A stretch of DNA of 57,728 bases from positions 1 to 57,728 of the forward strand of contig JANWZQ010000164.1 of assembly GCA_025054835.1 (NCBI GenBank), read 5' to 3'. The notes beneath the pieces are model-generated. The model worked only from the letters and a program-made list of their open reading frames with translations, made no database searches and was not told where the DNA came from. Made by a program: the position numbers and the translations under genes. This DNA is from Chthonomonadaceae bacterium (GTDB lineage: Bacteria; Armatimonadota; Chthonomonadetes; Chthonomonadales; Chthonomonadaceae). Below are positions 18,118-27,753 of the stretch, piece after piece. Position 1 is the first letter of the stretch; each line of letters begins with the position of its first letter.

Positions 18118-18154
18118 GACCGCTGGAAGCGAGGTGCTTCCGGTCGCTTTTTTT
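18118..18154 (+). terminator. Rho-independent terminator with no plus-strand gene before it
   Basis: A hairpin with a GGAAGC/GCTTCC core, a five-base loop and an outer GACC/GGTC extension is followed by seven T. It reads on the plus strand, yet the nearest upstream gene (dnaA) is on the minus strand. The stretch 17970-18389 otherwise holds only the dnaA and lipA promoters. The terminator may insulate lipA from antisense transcripts or end a short RNA. Confidence 0.6.
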
Positions 18155-18308
18155 GTCTACACAAAGGCGTCTTTTCACTATATGTATACCTGTCTGGCTA
18201 CAGGCTATCTAGATGTAGTCTACTGTCCGGATCGGTTGCGGGGCAATCCTGAACGCTTCCTACGAGACCCCCCGGGTGCTGCAGCGTTCGTTCGAAGAGG
18301 CGTCCGGG

Positions 18309-18337
18309 TTGATTCGGTGGAGCAAATACGGTACACT
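18309..18337 (+). promoter_or_regulatory. Predicted sigma-70 promoter of lipA
   Basis: TTGATT (18309-18314), a 17-base spacer and TACACT (18332-18337). A transcript would start near 18345, about 45 bases before the lipA GTG. It may also feed the envelope genes downstream, because the lipA-tamB gap is short. Confidence 0.6.
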
Positions 18338-18389
18338 GGATTTCAGTAAAGCTTCCTGAATAAAGTTGACTGTTCAAGGGGTAGTTACT

Positions 18390-19277
18390 GTGAACACCCG
18401 TTTGCCCGAGTGGTTGCGCAAGCGTGTGCCAAGCCCGGAGACCGTGCAGATAGTAGAGGGAATGATCCGGGGAGCACAGCTGCACACAGTTTGCGAGAGT
18501 GCGCGATGTCCGAACCTGGGTGAGTGCTGGTCCAAGCGCACGGCAACTTTCATGATCCTCGGCGACATCTGCACGCGCAACTGTGGCTTCTGCGCCATCA
18601 AAGTGGGTCGTCCACTTGCAGTAGATCCGGATGAGCCCCGCCGGGTGGCAGAGACCGCCCGCCAGATGGGACTGAAGCACGTCGTCGTCACCTCCGTCGC
18701 CCGTGACGAACTCCCCGACGAGGGGTCTGGCCAGTTTGCTGCGACCATACAGGCCCTCCGGCAGGCAATCCCGGGTGTCATCGTGGAAGTGCTGACGCCA
18801 GATTTCAAGGGCAAACGCTGGTGTATCCGGCGCGTTGTCGAAGCCCGACCCGACATCTACAACCATAACATCGAGACTGTAGAGCGCCTCACCCCGATCG
18901 TGCGTCCACAGGCCAGGTATGAGCGAACACTCGATGTGTTGCAGGCGGTCAAGAACATGGACCCCACCATCCACACCAAGTCGGGCATCATGCTGGGTCT
19001 GGGGGAAACCCATGAAGAAGTGATCCAGACCCTGCGCGACCTGCGTCGGGTGGGCGTGAGCGCGGTTACCATCGGACAGTATCTGCGTCCTACCATACAC
19101 CATCACCTGCCCGTCGTGGAATACGTGCACCCGGATCGTTTCCGGGAATACGAGCGCATCGGAGAGGAGATGGGATTCCTGTTTGTTGCCTCCGGGCCGT
19201 TCATCCGCTCTTCCTACAACGCGCAGGCGTTCTCGGAGAAGATCCTGGCCGATCGTCTGGCGCTCGTCGGCGCGTGA
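18390..19277 (+). CDS. lipA: Lipoyl synthase
   Basis: A 295-residue radical SAM enzyme that inserts two sulfurs into octanoyl groups on lipoyl-dependent enzymes. Both iron-sulfur clusters are represented: the auxiliary cluster CESARCPNLGEC (Cys35, Cys40, Cys46) and the radical SAM motif CTRNCGFC (Cys61, Cys65, Cys68). The C-terminal RSSYNA supplies the conserved serine ligand. I prefer the GTG at 18390, which follows AAGGGGT at a suitable distance, over the TTG 24 bases earlier. No lipB or dehydrogenase genes are adjacent. It is the first rightward gene beyond dnaA. Confidence 0.95.
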   Translation: MNTRLPEWLRKRVPSPETVQIVEGMIRGAQLHTVCESARCPNLGECWSKRTATFMILGDICTRNCGFCAIKVGRPLAVDPDEPRRVAETARQMGLKHVVVTSVARDELPDEGSGQFAATIQALRQAIPGVIVEVLTPDFKGKRWCIRRVVEARPDIYNHNIETVERLTPIVRPQARYERTLDVLQAVKNMDPTIHTKSGIMLGLGETHEEVIQTLRDLRRVGVSAVTIGQYLRPTIHHHLPVVEYVHPDRFREYERIGEEMGFLFVASGPFIRSSYNAQAFSEKILADRLALVGA

Positions 19278-19304
19278 GACCGATGTGACTGCGGACAGCC
19301 ACCG

Positions 19305-22300
19305 ATGCGCAGTCTGCGTTCGTGGGTCAACCTGCTTCTGCTGCTCCTGCCACTGCTCTGGCTCGGAATAGGGGCGTCGCGCCTGTTGCGCGACGTCTGT
19401 TCGCATCTCCTGTCCGGGCAACGCCTCGCATGGATCGTCTCAGCGGAAGCGACCCGTCAGCTGGAGCGTGAAGTGCGGATCGCTTCTCTCCACTGGAGCG
19501 GCAACCTCCGGGAATGGAACGCGCCATTCCGGGTCGAGGCACGCAACGTGCAGGTTGCAGAAAAAGACCTCCTCGCCAGTGGAATATTTGCCACCGTGGG
19601 TGAGATCCATATCGCCCCTGTATGGAGCCGCCTGTTCTCTGCGGACGTGCGTCTGCCGCTCTTCGACCGGATCGATCTGGTGGATCCATACGTGCTTCTA
19701 TCCCGGGATCGGCAGGGGCGGTGGAACTTCGAGTCCTTTCTCAAACCAGAGAAGCCCCCGGGGCGACTTCTGGCCGACCGGATTACCGTAACGAGAGGCC
19801 GCCTGCACTACCGGGATGCTGCGTTTCCCCACCCTCCGGGAGTGTCACGCAGGCCTGTGACGTTGCGCGCAGAGGGCATCGATGGAACGATACTGATCCA
19901 CCGCGACCGGAGCGTCGCCTTTCAGGCCGGGGCCCGGTTGCCCGGAGGTCCTGCACGGCAACTCTTCGTTGTCGGGGTCAGCGCGCCGGAGCAGACCGGT
20001 ACCGATCTGGGGATCCGGGCATATGGATTGCAACTGTCCTCTCTGGCTGCACAGTTCCTGCCACGTCGGTACGGCCGCTTCACACGGGGCACTGCAGATC
20101 TGGAACTCTCCCTGCATCTGCCAGCACAGCATGCGCCGGGAACGTCCCGCGTTGCAAAGGCTGGAAGTGCGGTCAGCAACCCGGACTACCACGGCCGTAT
20201 CTGGTTCTCTGATGTGGACTACCGGCACTCCCGGTGGGGAGTACCTCTGCAGAAACTAACTGGAAAAGTGCAGGTCACGGGCGATACGCTGGTGGGCCAG
20301 ATGCATGCACGTGTTGCCGGTGCGGACGTGCAGCTGCAGGGGCAGCTGCAGGGCCTGAAAGGCCTGCAAAAGCCTGTTGTTTCCGCCCGGGTAGCAATAG
20401 ATCGGGCCGACATTGCCCGGCTCATCCACACATCCGGCCTCACACAACGATTGTCCAGTTTGAGCCCGCAGTTGCGTCGGCACATCGTCCTTGCGTCCGG
20501 GCAATTCCGGGCGTTCCTCGACGTGAGAGGTCCCCTTTCCGGGCCGGAAGTGAGCCTGCACGGACGTATTCCATTGCTTGCCTCCGGGGCCTACCGGGCG
20601 CAGGACATCGTGCTGCGCGCGCACTATGCGAACGGGCATGTGGACGCCGACGTACGTGGAAGCTACGCCGGTGGGAAGATCGCGGCGCAGGCACGCTACC
20701 ACAGGGATGCCGGCACCTACCGGGTCATTGGACGGGGCAGAGGTCTGAGTCTGGCTGCACTCGGTCTGCCGCTGGACGAGCCTCCCGATGGGACCGGGCA
20801 GGTGGATCTGATCGCGTGGCGCAACGGGGGGAAAAACCCGCGCATCGAAGCGCAGGCAGAGGCGCAACAGCTGAAATTCCGCGGGCAGTCCCTCGACACG
20901 ATCTACGCTCGACTGAGCATTGCAGACCGGGAGCTCCGCCTGAGGGCATTGCGCGTGGAGGATGCGCGCGGGTTCGCTCTGGCTCACGGGGTAGTGAACC
21001 TCGACACGAAGCAGGCGCAGCTGGACTTCGGCGTGGATGAGCTGGATCTCGGCGCGCTGACCCGGTCCCTGCGTCCTGATCCAGCAACACGCGGTGACCC
21101 ATCTGGCATCGCACCGCCCGAGAGGTTCCCTCTGGAAGGTATCGGCTATCTCAGAGGGCAGATTTCCGGCACCTGGGATAACCCGCGCCTGCAAGCCCGC
21201 CTGAATGCGTTTGCGTTGCAGGCCGGCAAACTCCAGCTGGACCAGATGCTGGCAGACCTGAGTTTCTCCCGGGAAGCACTCATCATCAGTCAGGGAGCTG
21301 TACGGCGATACCCGGGAGGACTGCGGTTCTCGGGCCTGGTAGTCGGTCCCCTGGAGAAGGACCCTTCTGTGCGCCTGACTCTCGATGTAGACGATCTGGA
21401 CGTGCGTTACCTGCTGGACGCGGCCGGGATAGACAGTCAGAAACTGGGCCTGGCCGGCACACTGAACGCGCAGGGTATCTCCGTCGTAGGAACCCCGGGC
21501 GACCTGCGTATCACCCGTCCCTTCCAGATTGTTCTGGAAGGTGGAGTCATCAACGGCCTGCCCGTAGAGCGGGCCTCCCTGAGCGCGACACAGACCCCGG
21601 AAGGAATAGTTCTCTCCGACGGGGAAGCCCGATTAGCCCGGGGCATCGCCCAACTGAGAGGAAATGTCAGCTTCAAGGGGGATGTGGACCTGCGCCTTGA
21701 CGGTCAGGGATTCCAGCTGGAGGACGCCATTGCAGCCCTCCCGGGTCTCTCGGATGCGATTGGCGGCACCCTCAACCTCGAAGGCACCGTGACCGGCACC
21801 ATCGAGCAACCCCGGATCGAGATCCGCTTTTCCGCCCCGGACCTGCAGTACAATCGTTTCCCGGTGGGCTCGTTGCAGGGGATCGCGACCTACTCCGGAC
21901 GACAGTTCGGTTTACAGGACGTGCAACTGCAGGCACCGCCGGATCCGGGGGGCACGGCATCCGGATCTATCACGCTGACGCGCTTCACATTCGATCCGGA
22001 AGACAACTCCGTGGTAGGAGAGGGCCGCTGGAACAATCTCAGGATCCAGCGTCTGAGTGATCTGTTTCTGGCCACGCCGTATGCCAGCACGGAGAGCGCT
22101 CTCCCGTTGCGCCGTGCTGTCGAGCGGCTCTCAGGCCGGATGCAGGGAGCCCTTCAGGGGACTGTGTCGCTGAAGGGCAATGTAGAACGGCCCCGGGTCG
22201 TAGTAACGTGGCAGGCAGAGAACCTGCGTGCTGACGAGTACGAGATCGTCTCGCTGAACGGTAGCGCGTTGCTCACCAGAGAAAGCGTTACCATCCCGGA

Positions 22301-24152
22301 CCCGGAAAGGCCGCGCCAGTGGCTCCAGATCGAGTTGCCAGCCGGCATCATAGAGGCGCGGCAGGTCCATGCAGAGTTCGACGGCCGTATAGAGGCGGAC
22401 GTCAGCGCACGCAACGTGGACCTGGGACTCCTTCAGAAGTGGGTTGGCGCGGACCCGACGAGGCCCGTTCGGGGCACTGGAGACCTGTTCCTCGTAGCCG
22501 GGGGACAGACGCGGCGGCCCGATCTGACCGTCTCCGTTCTCCTGAATGGTCTGGAGTATGAGGGGCGCCGCATCGAGAGCATCGAGCTCACACAGGCCGC
22601 GGTCACAGAGGGGCGCATACAGGCTGACGCCATACGCATGATCGCTACCGATCCGGTCTCCGGGCAACGCTTCGTGGCGCAGGCAAGTGGGAGCGTCGGT
22701 TTCTCCTACGAACCCCCCTATGTCCGTCCGGACGCTCCTCTGAGCTTCGTTGCAAGCCTGGAGGACCAGGACATTCAGGCCTTTTCCTCTCTGGTGAACG
22801 GGCAACTGCGCGACAGTGCAGGGCGTTTCTCCGCCCGTCTGGAGGTGCAGGGCACTCGCGAGCAGCCAGTAGTCACCGGCACATTGAGTCTTGATGCCCC
22901 GCGCATCAAGCTGCAGCAGTTCGCTACCGGGCTTGCCGACGTGCGAGGCACCCTGCGTTTCGAGGGCGATCGGGTTACTGTGGAGCAGGGCTTCCGGGCA
23001 CGATCGCAGATCTTCACCGGGGGAGGCCCGGTCACAAACACAGCGGGCAGCCCCATTGTGCTGGAGGGTAGCCTGCCACTCGGTTTCAATGAGAATTCCG
23101 CACCCGGCGAGCTGCGCCTGCGGGCTTCACGCATTGCCTTCCGGGAGAACCCCTTCCCCGGCGCTACTACCGGTAGACTGTATGGCGAGGCCGCTCTGGA
23201 CCTGCGGCTCACTGGCTCGGCTCTCAGGCCCCTGTTGCAGGGCGAGGTTGTGATCACGGATGCGCTTGCCGCCCTGCCGGCCGAATTTGCCCGTACTGCG
23301 GGTGCAGGGACACTGCCTGTCGACCCGCGCCTCGATCTGACTGTGCACCTCAGGAACAACGTGCGGCTGGCTAATAGTCAGCTGGATGCCCGGACCGAAG
23401 GGGACATTCGATTGACCGGTTCCCTTTCGGATCCAACCCTCTTCGGGCGCCTCGCGCTCAATGAGGGCCGCCTCATCCTGCCGACCACTCGTTTCCTGAT
23501 CCAGCCCCCCGGCGCCCTGACCCTTGCATACCCGACCTATGAACCGGGACCGCAGGGACGCCCCGTGCCCACCATGGGCGTCAGTGTTGACTTGCGGGCG
23601 CAAACCCGGGTCACCGCGCCCTCCATCTACGGCACTGTAAAGAACTACCGCGTCACTGTATCCGCCCGTGGGCCGCTTACAGGCGGTGCAACGGACCCGG
23701 TCACAGGACGCCCGAGACTCACGCTGATCTTCACTACCGACCCTCCTGACCTCGCTGGTAGTCAGGAAGCACTCGCCCGGCGTCTGGCCGGTATCTGGAT
23801 CGGAGAGAGCGCCATCGGACAGATCGGTGTCAACCCCACACAGGCCATTGCAACCCAGCTCACCAACGTCTTCACTGGATCGGTTCTGCCCGGATTGTTC
23901 GATCGTCCTGCTGCCGCACTGGGCTTCGAGCAACTCTCCTTCACCTACGACCCGGTGCAGCGGATCACCATCAACATCAGCCGACAGCTCTTCGGTCCCT
24001 TCTACGCCTTCTACGCCCGTAGCCTCTCCTCCGAGGACGAAATCTTCACGTTCCGCCTGAGCGCGCGCTTCCGTGAGCGACTCCAGGCCTCCTGGGAGGT
24101 CAACGAGCGCAACGAGCAGCGTATCCTGCTGGAAGGAATCTGGAGGTTTTGA
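19305..24152 (+). CDS. tamB: TamB-like translocation/assembly or lipid-transport protein (AsmA-like superfamily)
   Basis: A 1615-residue protein with one N-terminal membrane segment (about 8-28, very Leu-rich), then a long run of beta-rich repeats of the bridge-like AsmA/TamB type. It ends in a TamB/DUF490 domain (about 1270-1615) with RVTAPSIYGTVKNYRVTVSA and a C-terminal Trp-Arg-Phe. TamB spans the periplasm, and with Omp85-family partners is implicated in outer-membrane protein assembly and phospholipid transport. Here it lies just upstream of bamA, separated only by an ECF sigma factor, so it may work with this BamA homologue rather than a dedicated TamA, none of which is visible. Length is somewhat above E. 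coli TamB. Confidence 0.85.
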   Translation: MRSLRSWVNLLLLLLPLLWLGIGASRLLRDVCSHLLSGQRLAWIVSAEATRQLEREVRIASLHWSGNLREWNAPFRVEARNVQVAEKDLLASGIFATVGEIHIAPVWSRLFSADVRLPLFDRIDLVDPYVLLSRDRQGRWNFESFLKPEKPPGRLLADRITVTRGRLHYRDAAFPHPPGVSRRPVTLRAEGIDGTILIHRDRSVAFQAGARLPGGPARQLFVVGVSAPEQTGTDLGIRAYGLQLSSLAAQFLPRRYGRFTRGTADLELSLHLPAQHAPGTSRVAKAGSAVSNPDYHGRIWFSDVDYRHSRWGVPLQKLTGKVQVTGDTLVGQMHARVAGADVQLQGQLQGLKGLQKPVVSARVAIDRADIARLIHTSGLTQRLSSLSPQLRRHIVLASGQFRAFLDVRGPLSGPEVSLHGRIPLLASGAYRAQDIVLRAHYANGHVDADVRGSYAGGKIAAQARYHRDAGTYRVIGRGRGLSLAALGLPLDEPPDGTGQVDLIAWRNGGKNPRIEAQAEAQQLKFRGQSLDTIYARLSIADRELRLRALRVEDARGFALAHGVVNLDTKQAQLDFGVDELDLGALTRSLRPDPATRGDPSGIAPPERFPLEGIGYLRGQISGTWDNPRLQARLNAFALQAGKLQLDQMLADLSFSREALIISQGAVRRYPGGLRFSGLVVGPLEKDPSVRLTLDVDDLDVRYLLDAAGIDSQKLGLAGTLNAQGISVVGTPGDLRITRPFQIVLEGGVINGLPVERASLSATQTPEGIVLSDGEARLARGIAQLRGNVSFKGDVDLRLDGQGFQLEDAIAALPGLSDAIGGTLNLEGTVTGTIEQPRIEIRFSAPDLQYNRFPVGSLQGIATYSGRQFGLQDVQLQAPPDPGGTASGSITLTRFTFDPEDNSVVGEGRWNNLRIQRLSDLFLATPYASTESALPLRRAVERLSGRMQGALQGTVSLKGNVERPRVVVTWQAENLRADEYEIVSLNGSALLTRESVTIPDPERPRQWLQIELPAGIIEARQVHAEFDGRIEADVSARNVDLGLLQKWVGADPTRPVRGTGDLFLVAGGQTRRPDLTVSVLLNGLEYEGRRIESIELTQAAVTEGRIQADAIRMIATDPVSGQRFVAQASGSVGFSYEPPYVRPDAPLSFVASLEDQDIQAFSSLVNGQLRDSAGRFSARLEVQGTREQPVVTGTLSLDAPRIKLQQFATGLADVRGTLRFEGDRVTVEQGFRARSQIFTGGGPVTNTAGSPIVLEGSLPLGFNENSAPGELRLRASRIAFRENPFPGATTGRLYGEAALDLRLTGSALRPLLQGEVVITDALAALPAEFARTAGAGTLPVDPRLDLTVHLRNNVRLANSQLDARTEGDIRLTGSLSDPTLFGRLALNEGRLILPTTRFLIQPPGALTLAYPTYEPGPQGRPVPTMGVSVDLRAQTRVTAPSIYGTVKNYRVTVSARGPLTGGATDPVTGRPRLTLIFTTDPPDLAGSQEALARRLAGIWIGESAIGQIGVNPTQAIATQLTNVFTGSVLPGLFDRPAAALGFEQLSFTYDPVQRITINISRQLFGPFYAFYARSLSSEDEIFTFRLSARFRERLQASWEVNERNEQRILLEGIWRF

Positions 24153-24408
24153 AATGAAGTAATGTCGGAACAACCCCCGGCCAGAGAACACACGGGCCTG
24201 ATGTGAGTTGTCGTGCACAGGCGCAGGCCATCCTGTTTGGCCCCGGATCGGCGCGCGCTTGCCTGTAACAAACCCCCTGCGCGGACGTCCATCTATAGCG
24301 GTTTGCCGGACAAAGGCGGGGACCATCTGACAGAGCTACTGCGGCAAACCCGTCCCTGTCATCGAAACCGCCGGTCACCGGCCCCATGCCAGGAGTACCG
24401 CTCGGCTC

Positions 24409-24981
24409 ATGAATGCGAACCCGCCGGAAGACGCCGACAGAAATCTGGACTTCGATGCGCTGGTCGCCAAGTATGAGAAGAAGATTTTCAACGTCATCTA
24501 CCGGTTTATCGGTGACTATGAGGAAGCGGTAGACCTCACACAGGAGACCTTCATCAGCGCCTATCGTCACTACGACCGATTCCGCGGCGAAGCCAAAGTC
24601 TTCACATGGCTCTACCAGATCGCGCGCAACCTCTGCATCAACCGTGTGCGTCAGAGAGACCGGCAACGCGCCCTGCGTGTGGAGTCCCTGGATCAACCCA
24701 GAGACCTTGATGAGGAGGATAATCTTACCAGGGAAATCGCCGACTGGTCCAGCGCGCCGCAGGTCGTGCTCGAAGACAAGGAATTGCGGCAGCGCATCCT
24801 TGCCGCTATCGACTCCCTTCCGCCAGACTACAAAGAGGTAGTCGTGCTCCGGGAGTTCCAGAACATGTCCTACAACGATATCGTGGAAGCGACAGGCCTC
24901 ACTCTGGAGAACGTCAAAACACGTCTCTCTCGTGCTCGCGCCATGCTCCGGCGCAAGCTCGAGCCCTACTACCGCATGTGA
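24409..24981 (+). CDS. ECF-type RNA polymerase sigma factor (RpoE-like)
   Basis: A 190-residue sigma factor with region 2 (about 30-82: EEAVDLTQETFISAYRHYDR, then VFTWLYQIARNLCINRVRQ). Region 4 (about 125-180) reads PPDYKEVVVLREFQNMSYND and ends in the helix-turn-helix TLENVKTRLSRARAMLRR. It directs RNA polymerase to stress or envelope promoters. It sits between tamB and bamA, which suggests a role in envelope homeostasis, but no anti-sigma gene (zinc-binding or membrane type) is adjacent. Control must therefore be elsewhere or transcriptional. The ATG lies 13 bases after a CAGGAG site. The 256 bases before it contain no gene and no clear promoter. Confidence 0.9.
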   Translation: MNANPPEDADRNLDFDALVAKYEKKIFNVIYRFIGDYEEAVDLTQETFISAYRHYDRFRGEAKVFTWLYQIARNLCINRVRQRDRQRALRVESLDQPRDLDEEDNLTREIADWSSAPQVVLEDKELRQRILAAIDSLPPDYKEVVVLREFQNMSYNDIVEATGLTLENVKTRLSRARAMLRRKLEPYYRM

Positions 24982-25030
24982 GACCTGTGCATACCGATCG
25001 TTCCCTGAAACCGAGGAGAACTCTGCCTAC

Positions 25031-26980
25031 ATGAAGCAACTCTTCTGCAGGAAAAAACACTTCCTGTTGTGCCTGCATGCCCGCATGATGCCCATTACCG
25101 GTGCGCTGTGTGCTGCTATGTTGCTGTTTCACATGCTCGCATTCCCCGTAACCGCCATGCCCCTGCAGGGACAGGACGCGCCACAGCAACCCCCGACCGG
25201 GTCCCCGCCCACGGTGCCTGCCGGCCTGGTGATTGGCGAAATCGTGATCCTCGGCAACAAGGTGCTCAACTCTGAAGCGATCATCATCTTCAGTGGCCAC
25301 AAGGTCGGTGACCCCTGCAACAACCAGACGCTGCTGGAAATGCAGGAAAACATCGCGCGCACCGGCTATTTCGGCCGCATGAGCGGTTCGCTCGATGAGG
25401 CCATCCGTATCCGCACCGAGGAGAGCAATCCGCCAGACGGAAAGTGTAAGGTCATCATCGAGGTCGAAGAAAACCCGAAGGTGACTGCCACCCAGATTAC
25501 CGGATCCGGGCCCATCAAGCCTGAAGAAATCGCCCGGCTCATCACGCCGACGCCCGTGTTCAACGAGATCCAGATCCAGCGTGACGCTATCGCCATACAG
25601 GAGGCCTACGAAAAACAGGGCTACATTGGCACCATCGCAGGCCTGGACATCGATGAGAGCGGCGTGCTCAAGATCGACATTCTGGTCGCTCGCGTTGCGG
25701 AAATCAAAATCGCTGGCAACCGCAAAACCCGAAACCGGGTCATTCTGCGCGAGATGGAGACCCGAGAGGGAGATTACTACAACATCAACACTGTCCTTGA
25801 GGACCGGCGCCGTCTCACCAATCTTGACCTCTTCGAAGAGGTCAACATCACAGAAAACAATCTGGGGCCGGGACGCATCGGGCTCACCATCAACGTGCCG
25901 GAAAAGCGCTCCGGACAGATCCTGGCCGGCGTCGGCTTCAGCAACCGGGCACAGCTCGTTGGCACTGCAGAAATCAGTGACACCAACTTTCAGGGCATGG
26001 GGCGTCAGCTTAGCCTCCGATGGGAAGCAGGAGGCGCGGTCGGGCGTAACAGCGTCGAGCTCGGCTTCTTCGAACCCTGGCTCGATCGGCACCATACCGC
26101 CATGGACCTGCGCATCTACGACCGGACTTTCTACCGCTTCTCGCAGAACCTCAACAACGCTTTTGTCGGTGGGGGGACCCTGGTTGGCACGGACACCCGC
26201 TACAACGAACAGCGCACCGGGTTCACAGGCACCATCAGTCGGCCCTTCCGCAGAACCTATCGGGGTGCGCTCACCCTGCGTGCAGAAAACGTACGTGCTG
26301 ACCCGCTGGCCCTTTCCCCGGAGAACGCCGCGATCCTGCAGAACGGCCCCATCGCGCTTGTTGGCTTCTCCCTGCTGCACAACACACGCGATCTGGATCT
26401 GGACCCCGTCTCCGGTGCCTTCCAGTCCTACAGCCTGCAGGTCGGCTACGCCAACGTCAACCCGGTGCGTGGTGTAGACCCGGCCTCCCTGCCGGGTGTC
26501 TTCGGAACCACTAACTTTCTCAAAGTGTTCACCGATCTGCGCTACTACCTGCCTGTCGCCGGACGTCGGGCTCCCGGTAAGATCGATCAACAGAAAACCA
26601 CACTGGCCCTGCGCCTCTACGGTGGTACCTCTACCGGGCGACTTCCCTTCTTCGAGCAATTCTTCCTCGGAGGTGCCGAGTCGCTCCGGGGATATCGGGA
26701 GGATCGCTTCTGGGGCAGCAATGTCCTGCTCGCTTCCGTGGAACTGCGTCAACCCATTGCCCGGGGCATCAACGGGGTACTCTTCTTCGACACCGGGTCC
26801 GCATGGGGAGGAAATTTCCGCAACGTCAACATTCTGGGGTTCACGCAAACCTCATTTCGCCTCCACTCCGCGATCGGTCTGGGGATCCGCGTCCGAACAC
26901 CCATCGGGCCACTGCGACTGGACTTCGGCTATGGCGAGGAAGGGGGCCGCACCCACATCAGTTTCGGTAACGTCTTCTAA
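25031..26980 (+). CDS. bamA: Outer membrane protein assembly factor BamA (Omp85 family)
   Basis: A 649-residue protein. An N-terminal hydrophobic segment (about 18-42) is the signal peptide. POTRA domains (about 50-290) follow, for example VIGEIVILGNKVLNSEAI and VARVAEIKIAGNRKTRNRVIL. A 16-strand Omp85 barrel then ends in Phe, the usual barrel-recognition residue. The conserved loop-6 motif is GGAESLRGYRED, with RGY at 553-555. It inserts beta-barrel proteins into the outer membrane. Fewer POTRA repeats fit before the barrel than in E. coli BamA (810 residues, five POTRAs). The ATG at 25031 is preferred because earlier in-frame sequence overlaps the sigma factor end and lacks a signal. skp follows. 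Confidence 0.92.
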   Translation: MKQLFCRKKHFLLCLHARMMPITGALCAAMLLFHMLAFPVTAMPLQGQDAPQQPPTGSPPTVPAGLVIGEIVILGNKVLNSEAIIIFSGHKVGDPCNNQTLLEMQENIARTGYFGRMSGSLDEAIRIRTEESNPPDGKCKVIIEVEENPKVTATQITGSGPIKPEEIARLITPTPVFNEIQIQRDAIAIQEAYEKQGYIGTIAGLDIDESGVLKIDILVARVAEIKIAGNRKTRNRVILREMETREGDYYNINTVLEDRRRLTNLDLFEEVNITENNLGPGRIGLTINVPEKRSGQILAGVGFSNRAQLVGTAEISDTNFQGMGRQLSLRWEAGGAVGRNSVELGFFEPWLDRHHTAMDLRIYDRTFYRFSQNLNNAFVGGGTLVGTDTRYNEQRTGFTGTISRPFRRTYRGALTLRAENVRADPLALSPENAAILQNGPIALVGFSLLHNTRDLDLDPVSGAFQSYSLQVGYANVNPVRGVDPASLPGVFGTTNFLKVFTDLRYYLPVAGRRAPGKIDQQKTTLALRLYGGTSTGRLPFFEQFFLGGAESLRGYREDRFWGSNVLLASVELRQPIARGINGVLFFDTGSAWGGNFRNVNILGFTQTSFRLHSAIGLGIRVRTPIGPLRLDFGYGEEGGRTHISFGNVF

Positions 26981-26991
26981 AAGATCACGTA

Positions 26992-27000
26992 TGCTATAAT
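26992..27000 (+). promoter_or_regulatory. Extended -10 promoter upstream of skp/ompH
   Basis: TGCTATAAT lies in the short bamA-skp gap and could give a separate transcript start near 27007, about 50 bases before the skp ATG. No good -35 is visible; the same TGCTATAAT string precedes gatC. Confidence 0.5.
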
Positions 27001-27055
27001 ATGCGAACCCGTCGGGGGGCTCCCGGCCTCACAAGGAAAGGATGACCGAATAATC

Positions 27056-27730
27056 ATGAAGCAGACTACAGACGGCGTGCGCGCCATCATTCTGGCCTCG
27101 ATCCTCCTCTGCATCACCATCTCCCTCACTGGAGCCCGGGCGGTGCAGGAGAAAAACGGAGGCCTCCGCGTTGCAACGGTCGATGTTGGGCGACTCTACA
27201 ACGAGTACAGCTTCACCATCAACACACTGCAGGAACTGCAAAAGCGCGAGCAAGTCAGCATTACCGTACTGCGCACCCTGGCACAGCATGCCCTCCTGTC
27301 GGAAGCAGACCAGAAGGCCCTCGCCGATCTGGTCACAGCAGAAGCTACCAGCCCTAACGGCCTCACCCCGGAACAGAAGACAAAGAAGCAGCAGTTGCTC
27401 GATAAAAGCAAGGCTATGTCCGAAGAATTCCTGGCCCTGCAACAGAAAGTGGTCGGACAGCTCACTCCGCAGGATAAAGAAAAGCTCAACCAGTACAGTC
27501 GCGCCCAGAACGAGACCGAACAACGCCTGCAGCGGAGCAGAGCGGAAACGGAAGAGGCCCTGCAGGGCGACATGATCAAAAATCGCAACAAGGCGTTCAA
27601 AGATGTGCGTGATGCAGTCGCGAAAGTCGCCCGGGACAAAGGGGTCACTCTGGTTCTGGAAAGCCAGTTCGCCTGGTATGCAGAAACCGATCTGACAGAG
27701 GACGCACTCAAGGTGCTCAACAAAAAGTAA
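27056..27730 (+). CDS. Periplasmic chaperone Skp/OmpH family
   Basis: A 224-residue protein with a signal peptide (hydrophobic 10-27, cleavage near 29). It then has the OmpH start RVATVDVGRLYNEYSFT and a long charged helical region (about 60-190) predicted to form the coiled-coil tentacles. The C-terminus returns to a beta strand (KGVTLVLESQFAWYAETDLT) and ends with the DLTEDALKVLNKK helix typical of Skp. It holds unfolded outer-membrane proteins for BamA, encoded directly upstream. It is longer than E. coli Skp (161 residues) because of an extended helical middle. Confidence 0.87.
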   Translation: MKQTTDGVRAIILASILLCITISLTGARAVQEKNGGLRVATVDVGRLYNEYSFTINTLQELQKREQVSITVLRTLAQHALLSEADQKALADLVTAEATSPNGLTPEQKTKKQQLLDKSKAMSEEFLALQQKVVGQLTPQDKEKLNQYSRAQNETEQRLQRSRAETEEALQGDMIKNRNKAFKDVRDAVAKVARDKGVTLVLESQFAWYAETDLTEDALKVLNKK

Positions 27731-27753
27731 GCTTCCGGAGCTCTGTGTGACAG

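Noticed and set aside
17970-18164. 65 extra N-terminal residues for DnaA
   Set aside because: They are not DnaA-like, cross the predicted promoter, and the GTG at 17969 has a far better ribosome site.
18281-18300. A tRNA-like GTTCGTTCGAAG string upstream of lipA
   Set aside because: No cloverleaf, acceptor stem or anticodon arm can be drawn around it. I found no tRNA anywhere in the window.
24914-26848. A 644-codon minus-strand open frame opposite bamA
   Set aside because: Antisense to a clear Omp85 gene; composition is Gly/Asp/Val-rich as expected from reverse reading of GC-rich codons, with no family motif.
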